Assembly (NCBI GenBank): GCA_937951615.1 | Contig: CALFBH010000086.1 | Span: forward strand, 1 to 47,606 | Source: an uncultured Saprospiraceae bacterium | GTDB taxonomy: Bacteria > Bacteroidota > Bacteroidia > Chitinophagales > Saprospiraceae | Length of the DNA stretch: 47,606 nucleotides | Direction: 5' to 3' | Shown: piece after piece, positions 9,601 to 18,162 of the stretch | Position numbering within the stretch: the stretch's first letter is position 1 | Layout: each line of letters opens with the position of its first letter | The notes under the pieces: generated by a model | The model's input: only the letters and a program-made list of their open reading frames with translations | What the model was told of the DNA's origin: nothing | The model's database searches: none | Made by a program: the position numbers and the translations under genes

Positions 9601-10738
9601 TTATTGGTTATCTAAGATATATTTCCATCAAAAAGGTAGTAAGACTTATTTTAGAGAAAGAATAAGTATTCTTTCTAGATTAGGTACAAAAGAAGCTCTA
9701 TATAGTATTTTACATACTTATTATATAGGGATTATTTGGGATAAGAAGGGAAATGTAATTGAAGAAGATGATTATGTCGTTTTGAAAAAAATATTTTCTG
9801 AATTTTCATCCTTGTCAGACTATGAAAGAGAAGACTCAATTGAGAGACAAATTTATCTAGACTTGAATGGTTTATTGCCTGAATTGGTTAAAATTAACAA
9901 AACAGAATTTTTACCTTATTTGATTGATTATTTGTCAAATACAAATCATAGGGCTGCTGAAACAATCATTTATAATTTTTTTAATAATGGCGAAGAGTTT
10001 GATGAATTGTTTGTGAATGAGTTGCTCTTCAAATTTACACCTAACCTGGATATTTATAAACCCGTTTATAGTCGTTTTTTTAACCTTATTGATTTATACT
10101 TTCAAAAAGAAGGGATATCATGGTTGTTGAATTTTATTTCGCAGCGACTTAAAATTAGGAAAGACAATGATATTGATTATCGAGGTGTTTTTCATAAAAT
10201 ATTTATGGAAGAAAGCATTTTCATTAAAGATACTGGGAGAGACAATCTTGATTTTTGGAAAAATGAAGGAAATCAAATAATAATTTTTAATGAGGTCTTT
10301 CAATGGTATAAAGAATGGGAAGTGGGAGATAATATTTATTTAATCGAAGATCCTTGGAATCTGCTTCGATTTTTTCTGCCAGAAAAAAATAGCGTTGAAT
10401 TAACGACAAGTAAAATATCCAATTGGTTAAAAATGAAACAGGACATTAACTCTGTTTTTAAAATTTGTCTGATAATAACACTTTTTACAAGGAATATTGA
10501 TAGCTTTCAAAATATCATTCATGAAATTAGTGAAATTTTAAATCAAAACTATAGCAATAAAGTCGGCAAAGGAGATATTACTAAATATGATATTGCAGGA
10601 GAGCCTGAAGCCTTAATTCAATTAGCACGGTTGATTTTAAGGTTTAAAGAAAAACCATTTATTAAGAACAAGAAAAGAATGGCAATCTTTTTAGAAGACA
10701 ATCTTAGAAACCAACTTGGCATATATCTAAATGATTGA
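6698..10738 (+). CDS. TIR-like / STAND (NACHT-like) NTPase with long helical C-terminus, putative defence protein
   Basis: The protein is 1,346 aa from ATG 6698. An upstream in-frame TTG at 6671 adds nine unlikely residues. Residues about 8-150 look like a TIR domain: INIFISYSHGDK, then ANIILLLAS, then VMGVLLSPFDW. A P-loop NTPase follows: IGPGGYGKT near residue 220, Walker B FLILVDDAHEF near 275, a VLTTRT sensor near 308, and a SGGVPLAI motif near 367, as in STAND/NACHT ATPases. The remaining 950 or so residues are helical with no motif I recognise, the usual place for ligand-sensing repeats. In known bacterial TIR-STAND proteins, target sensing triggers oligomerisation and TIR activity that kills or arrests infected cells. 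Here the usual catalytic-Glu region reads SNDFYDILQ, so NADase activity is uncertain. A TATATTTG box at 6683-6690 could be its -7 element, implying an almost leaderless mRNA. The gene is clearly more AT-rich than its neighbours, which suggests transfer. Confidence 0.8.
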   Translation: MTSNNSNINIFISYSHGDKIFLDKLCVHLKPLERKYTINIWHSGKIEPGAESDKEIKNNLNQANIILLLASAQAIASNDFYDILQKSLKLSNNSKIPVMGVLLSPFDWENTALKESQLLPRNKKPITHWENQEDAFLDITKEVEICLRNLLGEENVGNLYKKIESKNIILVPYKEKFHYQLNPKNQSPYNFHNPFIGRKKEVEILKAFLLEDDKSVISIIGPGGYGKTRLIIYLFQYIEKNNSLKWNCYTLLRQKEFDSVEFRNFLRGSNDKFLILVDDAHEFSNLEDVISIGGLSEFRGRVKVVLTTRTPLFNKIKLKFPIHEMLNKDVSVEPLDLEDAYIAFFCLLGDEEYKPSQLKYFAKQSGGVPLAITVLSHTIKKTGSSSGVFKNKELNFKEIAEKYIDEIIKDVKKETGLKSKKIKQALWILSLISPFTLENEGAIISGFLKINRSKLKELLNALLDNYLLQEAHNQIMTAYYLEDPSFLVLNEEPFKEKTWGMYPILKYSVKPDSFSDYIVNWFSDDKKMLDKLLEQKDTGRFIVNIIQNLFEASKVNDENSKVANEVLELYLKNFIEGKNNDKLPYWKALIDLGERLSYLTPNLSLDIVDAFIQVLEDKRHPIHSSYNKNNGKENFFESFKSKITSIIAQLAVYADFIPIVFDGAYWLDKYGEGNFVESCFRIKDFDLQSRGKLPPLGRQAIVFKQILGSSLDMGEQQKLILKLAPEFLKAELKGAVNIGDEGKLGTFISTDLYLPNHDSVHQFRQDLILILIFYFKKNEDQKIRREILDILMKSLVGIISRDNSWLTIYKKREAYEGDVEIKQILDFFIELASEDYGFYYRAILKKEGFEGYTVKSEHLKKKVDILHYKLKNDDSIGKKLALLFYTRRGFSQHEEQCQRLIKSYENTDEVIKDILKYKLYDEQFDNNGYDRGVYYLISNIGEYSDLSVEVLYSKLYEEDQKLTIADATYWLSKIYFHQKGSKTYFRERISILSRLGTKEALYSILHTYYIGIIWDKKGNVIEEDDYVVLKKIFSEFSSLSDYEREDSIERQIYLDLNGLLPELVKINKTEFLPYLIDYLSNTNHRAAETIIYNFFNNGEEFDELFVNELLFKFTPNLDIYKPVYSRFFNLIDLYFQKEGISWLLNFISQRLKIRKDNDIDYRGVFHKIFMEESIFIKDTGRDNLDFWKNEGNQIIIFNEVFQWYKEWEVGDNIYLIEDPWNLLRFFLPEKNSVELTTSKISNWLKMKQDINSVFKICLIITLFTRNIDSFQNIIHEISEILNQNYSNKVGKGDITKYDIAGEPEALIQLARLILRFKEKPFIKNKKRMAIFLEDNLRNQLGIYLND

Positions 10739-10749
10739 TGTGTCTGGAC

Positions 10750-13700
10750 TCAATTCAACTTACACCGAAGCCCCAACTGAATAAACAACCCAGCCAGCTC
10801 ACTATCCGCCTTCACCTTACGTTCTTTCGAGCGTAGCGAAACGCGAATCTTCTCCTCCCGATCTTCCAAGACCATTTTCAGGCGATGTTTGCCTTTGTTT
10901 TGCAGGCAGATGGCGTCGATTTTTTCCACCATTTCAGTCGTCAGGTCGTTCACGTCGAGGGTGAGCGTCATGGATTGGGTTTGGCTTTCGGCAAGATCTT
11001 CCAGCATTTCGACTTCTTTGATTTTGAAATCGTACTCGTCTTCGCTGTTCCATCGGGTGCGGAAACTGCCTTTGATAAACAAGATTGCACCCAGTTCGAA
11101 AAAGCCTTTGAACTTCATATAGTCGCCACTGAACATCCGCATTTCCATAGAGCCATTATAGTCCTGTATGGCAAAATCACCCCAGCCTGTGCCTTTTTTG
11201 CTGATGCGGTGATTGGCTCTGGTTACAATGCCGGCAATCTTCAATTCTTTACCAGTCCCCTGGTGTTTCTCAGCATCATCCAGCGTGCAATTGGTGAAAC
11301 TTTTGACTTCTAGCGTGTAATTATCCAGCGGATGTCCACTGATAAAAATGCCAGTGACTTCTTTTTCCCGAGTCAGTTTTTCTATCAGATTCCATTCCTC
11401 CACGATAGGCATTTTGGGTTCAGGAATCAGAATATCGTCACTCGCGCCAAAGAGTGAAGTGACGGCTTCTATTTTCTGACTTTGATAAGCATTGCCGTAT
11501 TTCAGGGCATGTTCCATTAAGGTTTCATACTTTTCGGAAGGCGCGAAATACTGTGCGCGATGCACGCCCTCAAAGCAATCAAAACCACCACCCAAGGCAA
11601 GACTTTCCACACATTTTTTATTGACAGAACGAAGATTCAGCCGACGAGTCATATCGAATAAGCTGACGAAAGGACCATTTTTACGCTCTTCCAAAATAGC
11701 TTCTACCGGGCCTTCTCCGACGCCTCTCAGGGCGGACATACCAAAACGAATTTGTCCTTTTTTATTGACGGCAAAATTGAGCCCACTTTCATTCACATCC
11801 GGGCCGAGAACATCTAAGCCCATGCGTTTACATTCGCGTAAGAAAAAAGTAATTTTAGAAATATCGCTCTTGTTGTGCGTTAGTACAGAAGCCATGAACT
11901 CGGCAGGGTGGTGGGCTTTCAAATAAGCCGTCTGAAAGGCAACCAGCGCGTAGCAAGTCGAGTGTGATTTATTGAAGGCATAAGAGGCAAAGGCTTCCCA
12001 ATCCTTCCAAATTTTATCTACTTTTTCTTTGGCATGACCGTTTTTGGCGCAGCCTTCCACAAATTTGGGATACATGGCATCGACGACCTTTTTCTTCTTT
12101 TTTCCCATCCCTTTCCGCAGGACATCTGCCTCACCTTTGGAAAAATTGGCCAGCTTTTGCGACAGCAACATCACCTGCTCTTGATAGACCGTAATACCAT
12201 AGGTTTCCGACAAATATTCTTCCATCGCATCGAGGTCGTAGATGACTGGTTTGCGCCCATGCTTACGCGCAATAAACTCTGGAATATAAGCCAGTGGACC
12301 TGGACGATACAAGGCGTTCATCGCAATAAGGTCTTCAAATTTATTGGGCTTGAGGTCGCGCATGTGTTTCTGCATCCCGCCCGACTCATACTGGAAAATG
12401 GCGATGGTTTCTCCTTTTTGGAACAGCTCATAAGTCAGCTCATCGTCCAGTGGAATTTCGTCGGGGTCAATTTCTATGCCTTTGGTTTCTTTGACCAACT
12501 GAACGGCATCTTTGATGATGGTCAGTGTTTTGAGTCCGAGAAAATCCATTTTCAATAAGCCTGCATCTTCTGCTACGCTGTTGTCAAATTGGGACACCAA
12601 AAGTTCAGAATCCTTAGCAACTGAAACGGGGACATAATTGGTAATATCATCTGGTGTAATGATAACCCCACAAGCATGAATCCCAGTATTTCTGATGGAA
12701 CCTTCCAGTTTTTTCGCCAGGCGAATCATCTTACCTGTAACATCGTCGCCTTCCGATAAAGTCCGGAATTTATAGGCTTTTTCGACATCCTCGGAGTTCA
12801 TTTTTTCTTTTAATCCAGGGTCAATGTCCTTGTCTTTTAAGACTTTTCTTAGCGAAGCGGACAAGTGAAGCGGAAAGGATTTTGCAATTTTATCGACATC
12901 CGACAAGGGAACATCCATCACACGACCGACATCGCGCAGGGAAGATTTGGCAGCCATCGAACCATAAGTAATGATCTGCGCAACTTGATTTTTTCCATAT
13001 TTATCAATGACGTAATCAATAATTTTCGAGCGACCAACATCATCAAAATCAATATCAATATCGGGCATGGACACCCGTTCAGGATTCAGGAAACGCTCAA
13101 ACAGCAGGTCGTATTTGATTGGATCGACATTGGTGATCCCAACACAATAAGCCACCGCAGAACCCGCCGCAGAACCACGCCCAGGACCAACTGACACGCC
13201 CATCTGTCGGGCAACAGTCGTAAAATCCTGCACAATTAAAAAGTAACCCGGATAACCCGAGGTCTTGATAACGCTCAACTCAAAATCCAGCCGCTCGCGT
13301 ATGACTTCCGTGATTTCACTATAGCGTCTTTTCGCGCCTTCATAGGTCAGGTGTCTTAGGAAATCATTCTGCGTTTCAAAGCCAGGCGGCAGTGGGAAAG
13401 CAGGCAGCAAAACATCCCGCGCGAGTTCGAGCGTATCTATTTTGCTGTAAATTTCCATCGTATTATCAACCGCAAAAGGCACATCGCTGAACAGCTTGCC
13501 CATCTCCGCCTGCGTTTTAAAATAAAAATCAGAACTTGGAAATTTGAAGCGTTTTTGTTCTTCTACTTTCTGACCTGTATTGATACACAACAAAATATCA
13601 TGCGGCATCCAGTCGTCCTCTTCTACATAGTGAGAATCGTTGGTCGCAATGACTTTGACATTGTGTTTTTTCGCCAATTTGAGCAAAGTCTGATTAATAT

Positions 13701-14286
13701 CTTCCTGACTGACGCCTAAGCCGTCTATGTTTTCCAGTCCGCGATGGCGTTGTAATTCGATATAAAAATCGTCGCCAAATAAATCCAGCCACCATTTGAG
13801 CAATTTCTCCGCTTCTTCTTCTCCTTTGTGCAAAATGGTCTGCGGAATTTCTGCACCGAGGCAGCAACTTGTAGCGACTAAGCCCTCCGAATGTTGCAGT
13901 AATAATTCTTTATCAATTCGGGGAAATTTGGAATACATGCCTTCAATAAAACCCAAGGAACACAACTTGCATAAATTCTGATAGCCGACCTGATTTTTAG
14001 CCAGCAGGAGTTGGTGAAACCGTTTGTCTTTTTCGCCTTTAGCTTTCGCAAATGACTTGATGTGTCGGTCTTTGACCATGTAAAATTCACAACCAATAAT
14101 AGGTTTGATGCCCCGTTTTTTAGCTTCAGAAACAAACTTAAATGCGCCAAACATATTCCCGTGATCCGTCAAGGCAACGCCTTTCTGCCCATCGGCAACG
14201 GCTTTGTCCATCATGGCGCCGATTTCGGAAGCTCCATCGAGTAGGGAGTATTGGGTGTGGCAGTGTAGGTGGCAAAATTCTGGCAT
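10750..14286 (-). CDS. dnaE: DNA polymerase III alpha subunit
   Basis: Replicative polymerase catalytic subunit of 1,178 aa, close to the usual length of DnaE1. An N-terminal PHP domain starts at residue 1 (HLHCHTQYSLLDG, then LTDHGNMFGAF near residue 40) and keeps more His residues than the enterobacterial enzyme, so metal binding by PHP is plausible. The palm carries the catalytic Asp motif PDIDIDFDD near residue 405 and the third Asp in KMDFLGLKTL near 577. The fingers and helix-hairpin-helix part include LYRPGPLAYIPEF and YAFNKSHSTCYA. An OB-fold region lies near residues 1010-1075. The PolC-type exonuclease insert is absent. The gene stands alone: it converges on the TIR-STAND gene with an 11-nt gap, and no clear promoter match was found upstream. 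Several ORFs on the opposite strand are shadows. Confidence 0.98.
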   Translation of the reverse strand: MPEFCHLHCHTQYSLLDGASEIGAMMDKAVADGQKGVALTDHGNMFGAFKFVSEAKKRGIKPIIGCEFYMVKDRHIKSFAKAKGEKDKRFHQLLLAKNQVGYQNLCKLCSLGFIEGMYSKFPRIDKELLLQHSEGLVATSCCLGAEIPQTILHKGEEEAEKLLKWWLDLFGDDFYIELQRHRGLENIDGLGVSQEDINQTLLKLAKKHNVKVIATNDSHYVEEDDWMPHDILLCINTGQKVEEQKRFKFPSSDFYFKTQAEMGKLFSDVPFAVDNTMEIYSKIDTLELARDVLLPAFPLPPGFETQNDFLRHLTYEGAKRRYSEITEVIRERLDFELSVIKTSGYPGYFLIVQDFTTVARQMGVSVGPGRGSAAGSAVAYCVGITNVDPIKYDLLFERFLNPERVSMPDIDIDFDDVGRSKIIDYVIDKYGKNQVAQIITYGSMAAKSSLRDVGRVMDVPLSDVDKIAKSFPLHLSASLRKVLKDKDIDPGLKEKMNSEDVEKAYKFRTLSEGDDVTGKMIRLAKKLEGSIRNTGIHACGVIITPDDITNYVPVSVAKDSELLVSQFDNSVAEDAGLLKMDFLGLKTLTIIKDAVQLVKETKGIEIDPDEIPLDDELTYELFQKGETIAIFQYESGGMQKHMRDLKPNKFEDLIAMNALYRPGPLAYIPEFIARKHGRKPVIYDLDAMEEYLSETYGITVYQEQVMLLSQKLANFSKGEADVLRKGMGKKKKKVVDAMYPKFVEGCAKNGHAKEKVDKIWKDWEAFASYAFNKSHSTCYALVAFQTAYLKAHHPAEFMASVLTHNKSDISKITFFLRECKRMGLDVLGPDVNESGLNFAVNKKGQIRFGMSALRGVGEGPVEAILEERKNGPFVSLFDMTRRLNLRSVNKKCVESLALGGGFDCFEGVHRAQYFAPSEKYETLMEHALKYGNAYQSQKIEAVTSLFGASDDILIPEPKMPIVEEWNLIEKLTREKEVTGIFISGHPLDNYTLEVKSFTNCTLDDAEKHQGTGKELKIAGIVTRANHRISKKGTGWGDFAIQDYNGSMEMRMFSGDYMKFKGFFELGAILFIKGSFRTRWNSEDEYDFKIKEVEMLEDLAESQTQSMTLTLDVNDLTTEMVEKIDAICLQNKGKHRLKMVLEDREEKIRVSLRSKERKVKADSELAGLFIQLGLRCKLN

Positions 14287-14542
14287 ATCTTTGTTGTGTT
14301 GTGGTGTTGATGTGTTATTGTGCGTCTAATTTGTAATTAACTCATTCGTAATTCGTAATTAAATACAAGATTTGCAAGATAGAGAAATTGGCTGATTTTT
14401 TATTGGAAAGTTTTGCACAGGTGTGGAAAACAAAAAAGCCACCCAAAGAAAATCAGGTGGCTTATATTTATCTCTTATTCTATTAGGAAGGAAAAATGTC
14501 TTGTTTGTTGAATTTGAGTTTGATGTTTGAATTTGTATTTAA
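14287..14542. other. Intergenic region between yceI-type gene and dnaE
   Basis: No gene is visible here. The stretch holds a minus-strand terminator (14432-14463), an ATTCGTAATT word repeat (about 14327-14364) and a TTTGAATTTG word repeat (about 14504-14541) that begins just past the stop of the lipoprotein gene. Confidence 0.6.
14432..14463 (-). terminator. Rho-independent terminator after the YceI lipoprotein gene
   Basis: AAGCCACC at 14436-14443 pairs with GGTGGCTT at 14456-14463 in a perfect 8-bp stem with a 12-nt loop. Read on the minus strand, the stem is followed by a run of T's (complement of 14432-14437). It lies about 80 nt past the stop of the YceI lipoprotein gene and ends that two-gene transcript. 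Confidence 0.75.
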
Positions 14543-15139
14543 TCACAAAGGCACATCCGTATCATAAGAAACTTCTACAAGCTCAACAAGGCTGGTGTTT
14601 TCGATACCTAAGCCGAATAATTTGCGGTCGACCATGGCAGTACCTGTAACGTGTAGTGGCTTTTTCTTGGTCACTGTGAATGTACTTTTCATATCTTGCG
14701 ACAAGCCTTTCATATTCAGTTTCATATCGGCAGTGTAGGTACCATCTGCATTTTCTTCTACATTGCTGATGTCGATAGTGGCAGTTGTGTATTTTTCCAT
14801 ATTGAAATAGTCCGATGCTTTGAGGTGGTCGGTCAGCTTCTCACTTTTTTCCCAGATGGAGGTCAGATCAACTTTGATAGTAGCAGAGAGGGTAGAGATA
14901 TTCTGTCCTTTCATATCGACTTTGGTGAAGCTCCAGTTTTTGAAAGTCCCGTCTGCGCTGTAGCGATCATTGGCTGCTGCAAATTTGATGGTGCCATTAG
15001 GTTTTTCAGGCACTATGGATTGTCCTGCTTTTATGACTTCTCCTTCTTCGATGGTCGTTTTTGTTGTTTTCTTTGAGGTATCACAGGCAAAATAAACCAG
15101 TGCGATTAAAATTAAACTGATTGTTGTTAAATGTTTCAT
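14543..15139 (-). CDS. YceI-family lipoprotein
   Basis: The protein is 198 aa with a short signal peptide ending in a lipobox-like VYFAC (Cys 19), so it is probably membrane anchored. Residues about 48-190 form a YceI-like lipocalin-type beta-barrel: GTIKFAAANDRYSADGTF, the VDLTSIW strand, LKASDYFNMEKYTTATI, and LNMKGLSQDMKSTFTV. YceI proteins are periplasmic barrels that bind lipophilic or isoprenoid molecules in known structures; the ligand here cannot be told. The gene follows the larger YceI-domain gene after 13 nt, so the two are almost certainly cotranscribed and may act together. A terminator follows. Confidence 0.85.
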   Translation of the reverse strand: MKHLTTISLILIALVYFACDTSKKTTKTTIEEGEVIKAGQSIVPEKPNGTIKFAAANDRYSADGTFKNWSFTKVDMKGQNISTLSATIKVDLTSIWEKSEKLTDHLKASDYFNMEKYTTATIDISNVEENADGTYTADMKLNMKGLSQDMKSTFTVTKKKPLHVTGTAMVDRKLFGLGIENTSLVELVEVSYDTDVPL

Positions 15140-15153
15140 GACTTTTTTATTGA

Positions 15154-16578
15154 TTATTGTGTAATTAGCTCAAACTGCATATAAAATTGTAAAATGTCTT
15201 TTGCGGGAGAAGGCCCGTCTGGACCTTTCACGCTGAATTTGTCGAACAAAGGTAGTTGAAAAGTACAATTGACTTGCAATCTCAGCTCGTCTTTTTTATT
15301 TATAAAAGGTTCAATTGTTGTATCTACATCAATAGGGATAGAAATACCGAGCATCTTGAATGTACCTTGTACGGTTAGTTGTTCGGATTGTCCCACTTGT
15401 AAAGGAGTATTGCTGCCTTTGATTGCTGTAAACTCAAAATAGGCATCTGGAAACAAACTCATCTTGAGCATTTTGTTTTGGACTTCATTGTCAAAATCAT
15501 CTGCGCCCATCGTCACATCTGCTATATCGACCGTAAACTTTCCAGTCGCGTCCTGCATGGATAAATTATCATTTAGGGTCAGTTGACCAGATAGTGCTTT
15601 GACTTCTCCTGCATAATTATCGACTGGTGGTAGAAAGCTGAAAATGATAATGGGTTCATCGTCATTGATACGGGGAGCGACTTGCCATTTTTGTCCTAAT
15701 TTGGTATTACTTGTATCTTGCTTTTTTACTATGGTTTCTGCTGGCTTATCCGTATTGATATTAAGGGCTTTCCAGTCGATGACTGCAACTGCTTCACTGA
15801 CTACTTGGAAAGCATCGCCAAGTTTGGATGTCTCAATTTGGCGCATAATTTCTGCTTCGATAAGTCGTCCAGCTTCCTCGAATATTGCTGTTCTTTTTTT
15901 CCATTTGCCTGAAGCAATAGGCGCGTTCATTTTGGTGTAAACTGGTGTTACGCAGTTGTATTGAGAATAGATTTCGGTGGTCAAAGTTAGCTTATCACAT
16001 TCGTCCAGATAAGGATAAATATTGAAATAAAAACTGCGGGTATTTTTAGTCAGATTGTGTTCGGGAAGTAGTTGGAATTTTGTCATGCCAGAGGCAATCG
16101 ACTTAGCAGCTTCCGCTCTGAAATTTTTCTGATCAAAGTCAGCAGCTATTTCACCTGATAAGTCCGTCATTTTGATAGGCGCGGTGACATCTGCCCGCCC
16201 CGATTTCCAGACCAGCATAGATTTTTTTAGATTGGGAAGGTCTTTTTGATGGGCAAGTTTTGAAGTGCGGATAAAGTTTTTGAGGCGGGAAATATTCTTG
16301 TAACGTCCATAATAACGAGAACGACCTTTTCTATTTTGAAAATATAAACTCGGTAGGGTAGTGACCGATTCGGGAAGTCCATTGGCTTCATTTTTAAGCA
16401 CAAAATCAATTTTCATGGATTGCGCCAATGTCCGAATTTCGTCAATGTCTTTAGTTGAAATAACCGGATTTTCTGCTTGGGTAAACAGAATGAGTGTCTG
16501 ACTTTTGTCGATTAAATAGAGGTGGGTGGCGGAGATGCCGATTAAGCCAAAAAGTAGGATAAAAATTAGTCTATACAT
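15154..16578 (-). CDS. Exported protein with thioredoxin-like N-terminus and C-terminal YceI domain
   Basis: The protein is 474 aa with an N-terminal hydrophobic segment (residues about 3-22, uncleaved anchor or signal peptide). Residues about 28-110 read like a thioredoxin fold (TLILFTQAEN, then TTLPSLYFQNRKGRSRYYG, resembling the cis-Pro loop and following strand) but have no CxxC, so it would be redox-inactive; this part is inferred. A middle region of about 190 residues has three Cys and no family I recognise. Residues about 310-472 form a YceI-like barrel (GQLTLNDNLSMQDATGKF, KMLKMSLFPDAYFEF, VQGTFKMLGISIPIDV). It is first in a two-gene unit with the small YceI lipoprotein 14 nt downstream. 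No gene symbol fits. Confidence 0.75.
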   Translation of the reverse strand: MYRLIFILLFGLIGISATHLYLIDKSQTLILFTQAENPVISTKDIDEIRTLAQSMKIDFVLKNEANGLPESVTTLPSLYFQNRKGRSRYYGRYKNISRLKNFIRTSKLAHQKDLPNLKKSMLVWKSGRADVTAPIKMTDLSGEIAADFDQKNFRAEAAKSIASGMTKFQLLPEHNLTKNTRSFYFNIYPYLDECDKLTLTTEIYSQYNCVTPVYTKMNAPIASGKWKKRTAIFEEAGRLIEAEIMRQIETSKLGDAFQVVSEAVAVIDWKALNINTDKPAETIVKKQDTSNTKLGQKWQVAPRINDDEPIIIFSFLPPVDNYAGEVKALSGQLTLNDNLSMQDATGKFTVDIADVTMGADDFDNEVQNKMLKMSLFPDAYFEFTAIKGSNTPLQVGQSEQLTVQGTFKMLGISIPIDVDTTIEPFINKKDELRLQVNCTFQLPLFDKFSVKGPDGPSPAKDILQFYMQFELITQ

Positions 16579-16744
16579 TGTGTCTTTTTAAACAAGCGCT
16601 CATTTTCAATGTATATACAACAGTTATTGGATGCTGTGGTTTAATTTGGCTTGGGAATTTGGGAAAAGAGTTTGAATGTAGGAATGAATTACGAATGATT
16701 TAATTACGAATTACGAATTATCGTGACGAATGTACGAACGGTGT

Positions 16745-16966
16745 TTATTTGGGTTTAGAGCTGCGCATCTTGGTATTTAACATTCTATCAACGTCTTCAT
16801 TTGTCCAACCTTTCTCATCCCAGACTTTGTCTGCGGCATCAACAGTGCGTTTGTAAAAATAATCTGCGAGCATTTTTTTGAATTCGATAAGTTCTGCATC
16901 AGAAAGATTAGCATTAAAAACTTTTAACAATTCCAACTGCACATTAGAAAATGGTTGTTTAATCAT
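16745..16966 (-). CDS. Small antitoxin-like protein without a toxin partner
   Basis: The protein is 73 aa from ATG 16966; an in-frame GTG at 16975 would add three residues. It starts MIKQPFSNVQLELLKVF and is followed by an acidic helix (SDAELIEFKKMLADYF) and a WTNEDVDRMLN tail. From memory, this composition resembles short Bacteroidota and cyanobacterial proteins that precede PIN-domain toxins. No PIN toxin is encoded next to it: downstream on the minus strand there are only about 165 nt before the YceI gene, with no PIN-like ORF. It may be an orphan antitoxin or a DNA-binding remnant. A promoter match lies directly upstream. Confidence 0.6.
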   Translation of the reverse strand: MIKQPFSNVQLELLKVFNANLSDAELIEFKKMLADYFYKRTVDAADKVWDEKGWTNEDVDRMLNTKMRSSKPK

Positions 16967-16983
16967 AATTGACACGTTTTACA

Positions 16984-17017
16984 CAAATATACGGAATTTT
17001 GGGATTAAAAGTTCAAA
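16984..17017 (-). promoter_or_regulatory. Bacteroidota-type promoter of the antitoxin-like gene
   Basis: On the minus strand TATATTTG (complement of 16984-16991) matches the -7 consensus TAnnTTTG. A TTTG at 17014-17017 serves as the -33 element, with 22 nt between. The start ATG at 16966 lies about 18 nt downstream of the -7 box. The -33 element overlaps the stop codon of the upstream glycosyltransferase gene. Confidence 0.5.
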
Positions 17018-18155
17018 GCTGTTGTTCAATCAAACCATAAATTCGTTGCGCTACAGCGTCCCAGTTGGCTTCTGTTTCTACTCGTTTTCTGCCTGCCTCG
17101 CCCATACGTTTGCGCAAAGCATCATCCCTTAATAAACGCCTGATGGCTTCGGCTAATTCCTTGGGATTTCGTTCTTCTACGAGCAGTCCGGTTTGCTCAT
17201 CGAGAACAGCATCAGCAATGCCGCCTGTCCGAGAACCAATGGTTGGTTTGCCGCAGGCATTCGCTTCTAGAAATACAATACCAAATGCCTCGGTTCTTTC
17301 GCCCATTTTTTTGGAAGGCATGACATAAATATCGCTTAAGTTGTAGTATTCGTTTACTTGTTCATAAGGGACTTTTCCGAGAAATTTGACCTGTTTTTCG
17401 AGGTTTAATTCACGGCTTATCTTGACCAGCTCATTTTTATACGATCCATCACCTACCACGAGGTAAAGGAGGTTCGGAAATTCTTCTATAAGGTGTGGCA
17501 TCGCACGCAGCACTGTATCTACAGCTTTAAGTTCTATCAGTCTTGTGATGGTAATAATAATTTTTTTGTCTGCATATCCGTACTTTTGCTTCAGGGCGTT
17601 CATGTCCATCGGATAAAACATTTCAGGATCAGTGCCATTAATGACAACTGCCTGCTGATCAGGTGAAATGCCATGTTCTGTCAATAAATTGGCCGTATAA
17701 TGACTGACGGGAAAGAAGAAATCTGCTTTAGGAATCAGGTATTGTCTATAGCTTTGATAAAACTTGCTACCTGTTTTTGTCCGATGAAAAGGATTGAAGG
17801 TAAACTCCCGCCCATGTGCAGCTACTCCAACAAAGCGCAGCAAACCTATTTTTTTTGCAATTGCAGTAACCATTAATGTTGGCCATTGCGCATGAAAGAT
17901 AACATCAATTTTTCTTTTGCGTAGCAAACGGATGACTTTGGGAATGGACATGATACCGATCAGCGTATTGGTCGTTTTTATTCGGCAGACCTCAAAATTG
18001 AGTGCTTGATCTACTTCTTTTGCATTGGCTTTGTCGGGGGCAATTAATACAAAGTCATCGCACATCGCACTCATGCGTTTAGCAATTTCCAGAGAGTAAG
18101 TCTGAATGCCGCCAATATCAGGCGGAAAGTCTTGTGTGATGAAAGCTAATTTCAT
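17013..18155 (-). CDS. Glycosyltransferase family 4 (GT-B fold)
   Basis: The protein is 380 aa, a full-length GT4-type retaining transferase. The N-terminal domain opens with FITQDFPPDIGGIQTYSLEIA, the Gly-rich acceptor loop of the family. The C-terminal donor domain has KFLGKVPYEQVNEYYNLSDIYVMPS and the E-x7-E signature in EAFGIVFLEANACGKPTIG, where the two Glu contact the nucleotide sugar. It is cytosolic and probably transfers a hexose to a lipid-linked glycan or glycolipid; the acceptor is not evident. The next gene upstream on this strand is a polytopic membrane protein, 182 nt away, so a shared operon is possible but not certain given the repeats between them. Confidence 0.93.
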   Translation of the reverse strand: MKLAFITQDFPPDIGGIQTYSLEIAKRMSAMCDDFVLIAPDKANAKEVDQALNFEVCRIKTTNTLIGIMSIPKVIRLLRKRKIDVIFHAQWPTLMVTAIAKKIGLLRFVGVAAHGREFTFNPFHRTKTGSKFYQSYRQYLIPKADFFFPVSHYTANLLTEHGISPDQQAVVINGTDPEMFYPMDMNALKQKYGYADKKIIITITRLIELKAVDTVLRAMPHLIEEFPNLLYLVVGDGSYKNELVKISRELNLEKQVKFLGKVPYEQVNEYYNLSDIYVMPSKKMGERTEAFGIVFLEANACGKPTIGSRTGGIADAVLDEQTGLLVEERNPKELAEAIRRLLRDDALRKRMGEAGRKRVETEANWDAVAQRIYGLIEQQL

Positions 18156-18162
18156 GAAAAAA

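Noticed and set aside
10885-14336. Plus-strand ORFs over dnaE
   Set aside because: They are shadows of the conserved minus-strand polymerase gene.
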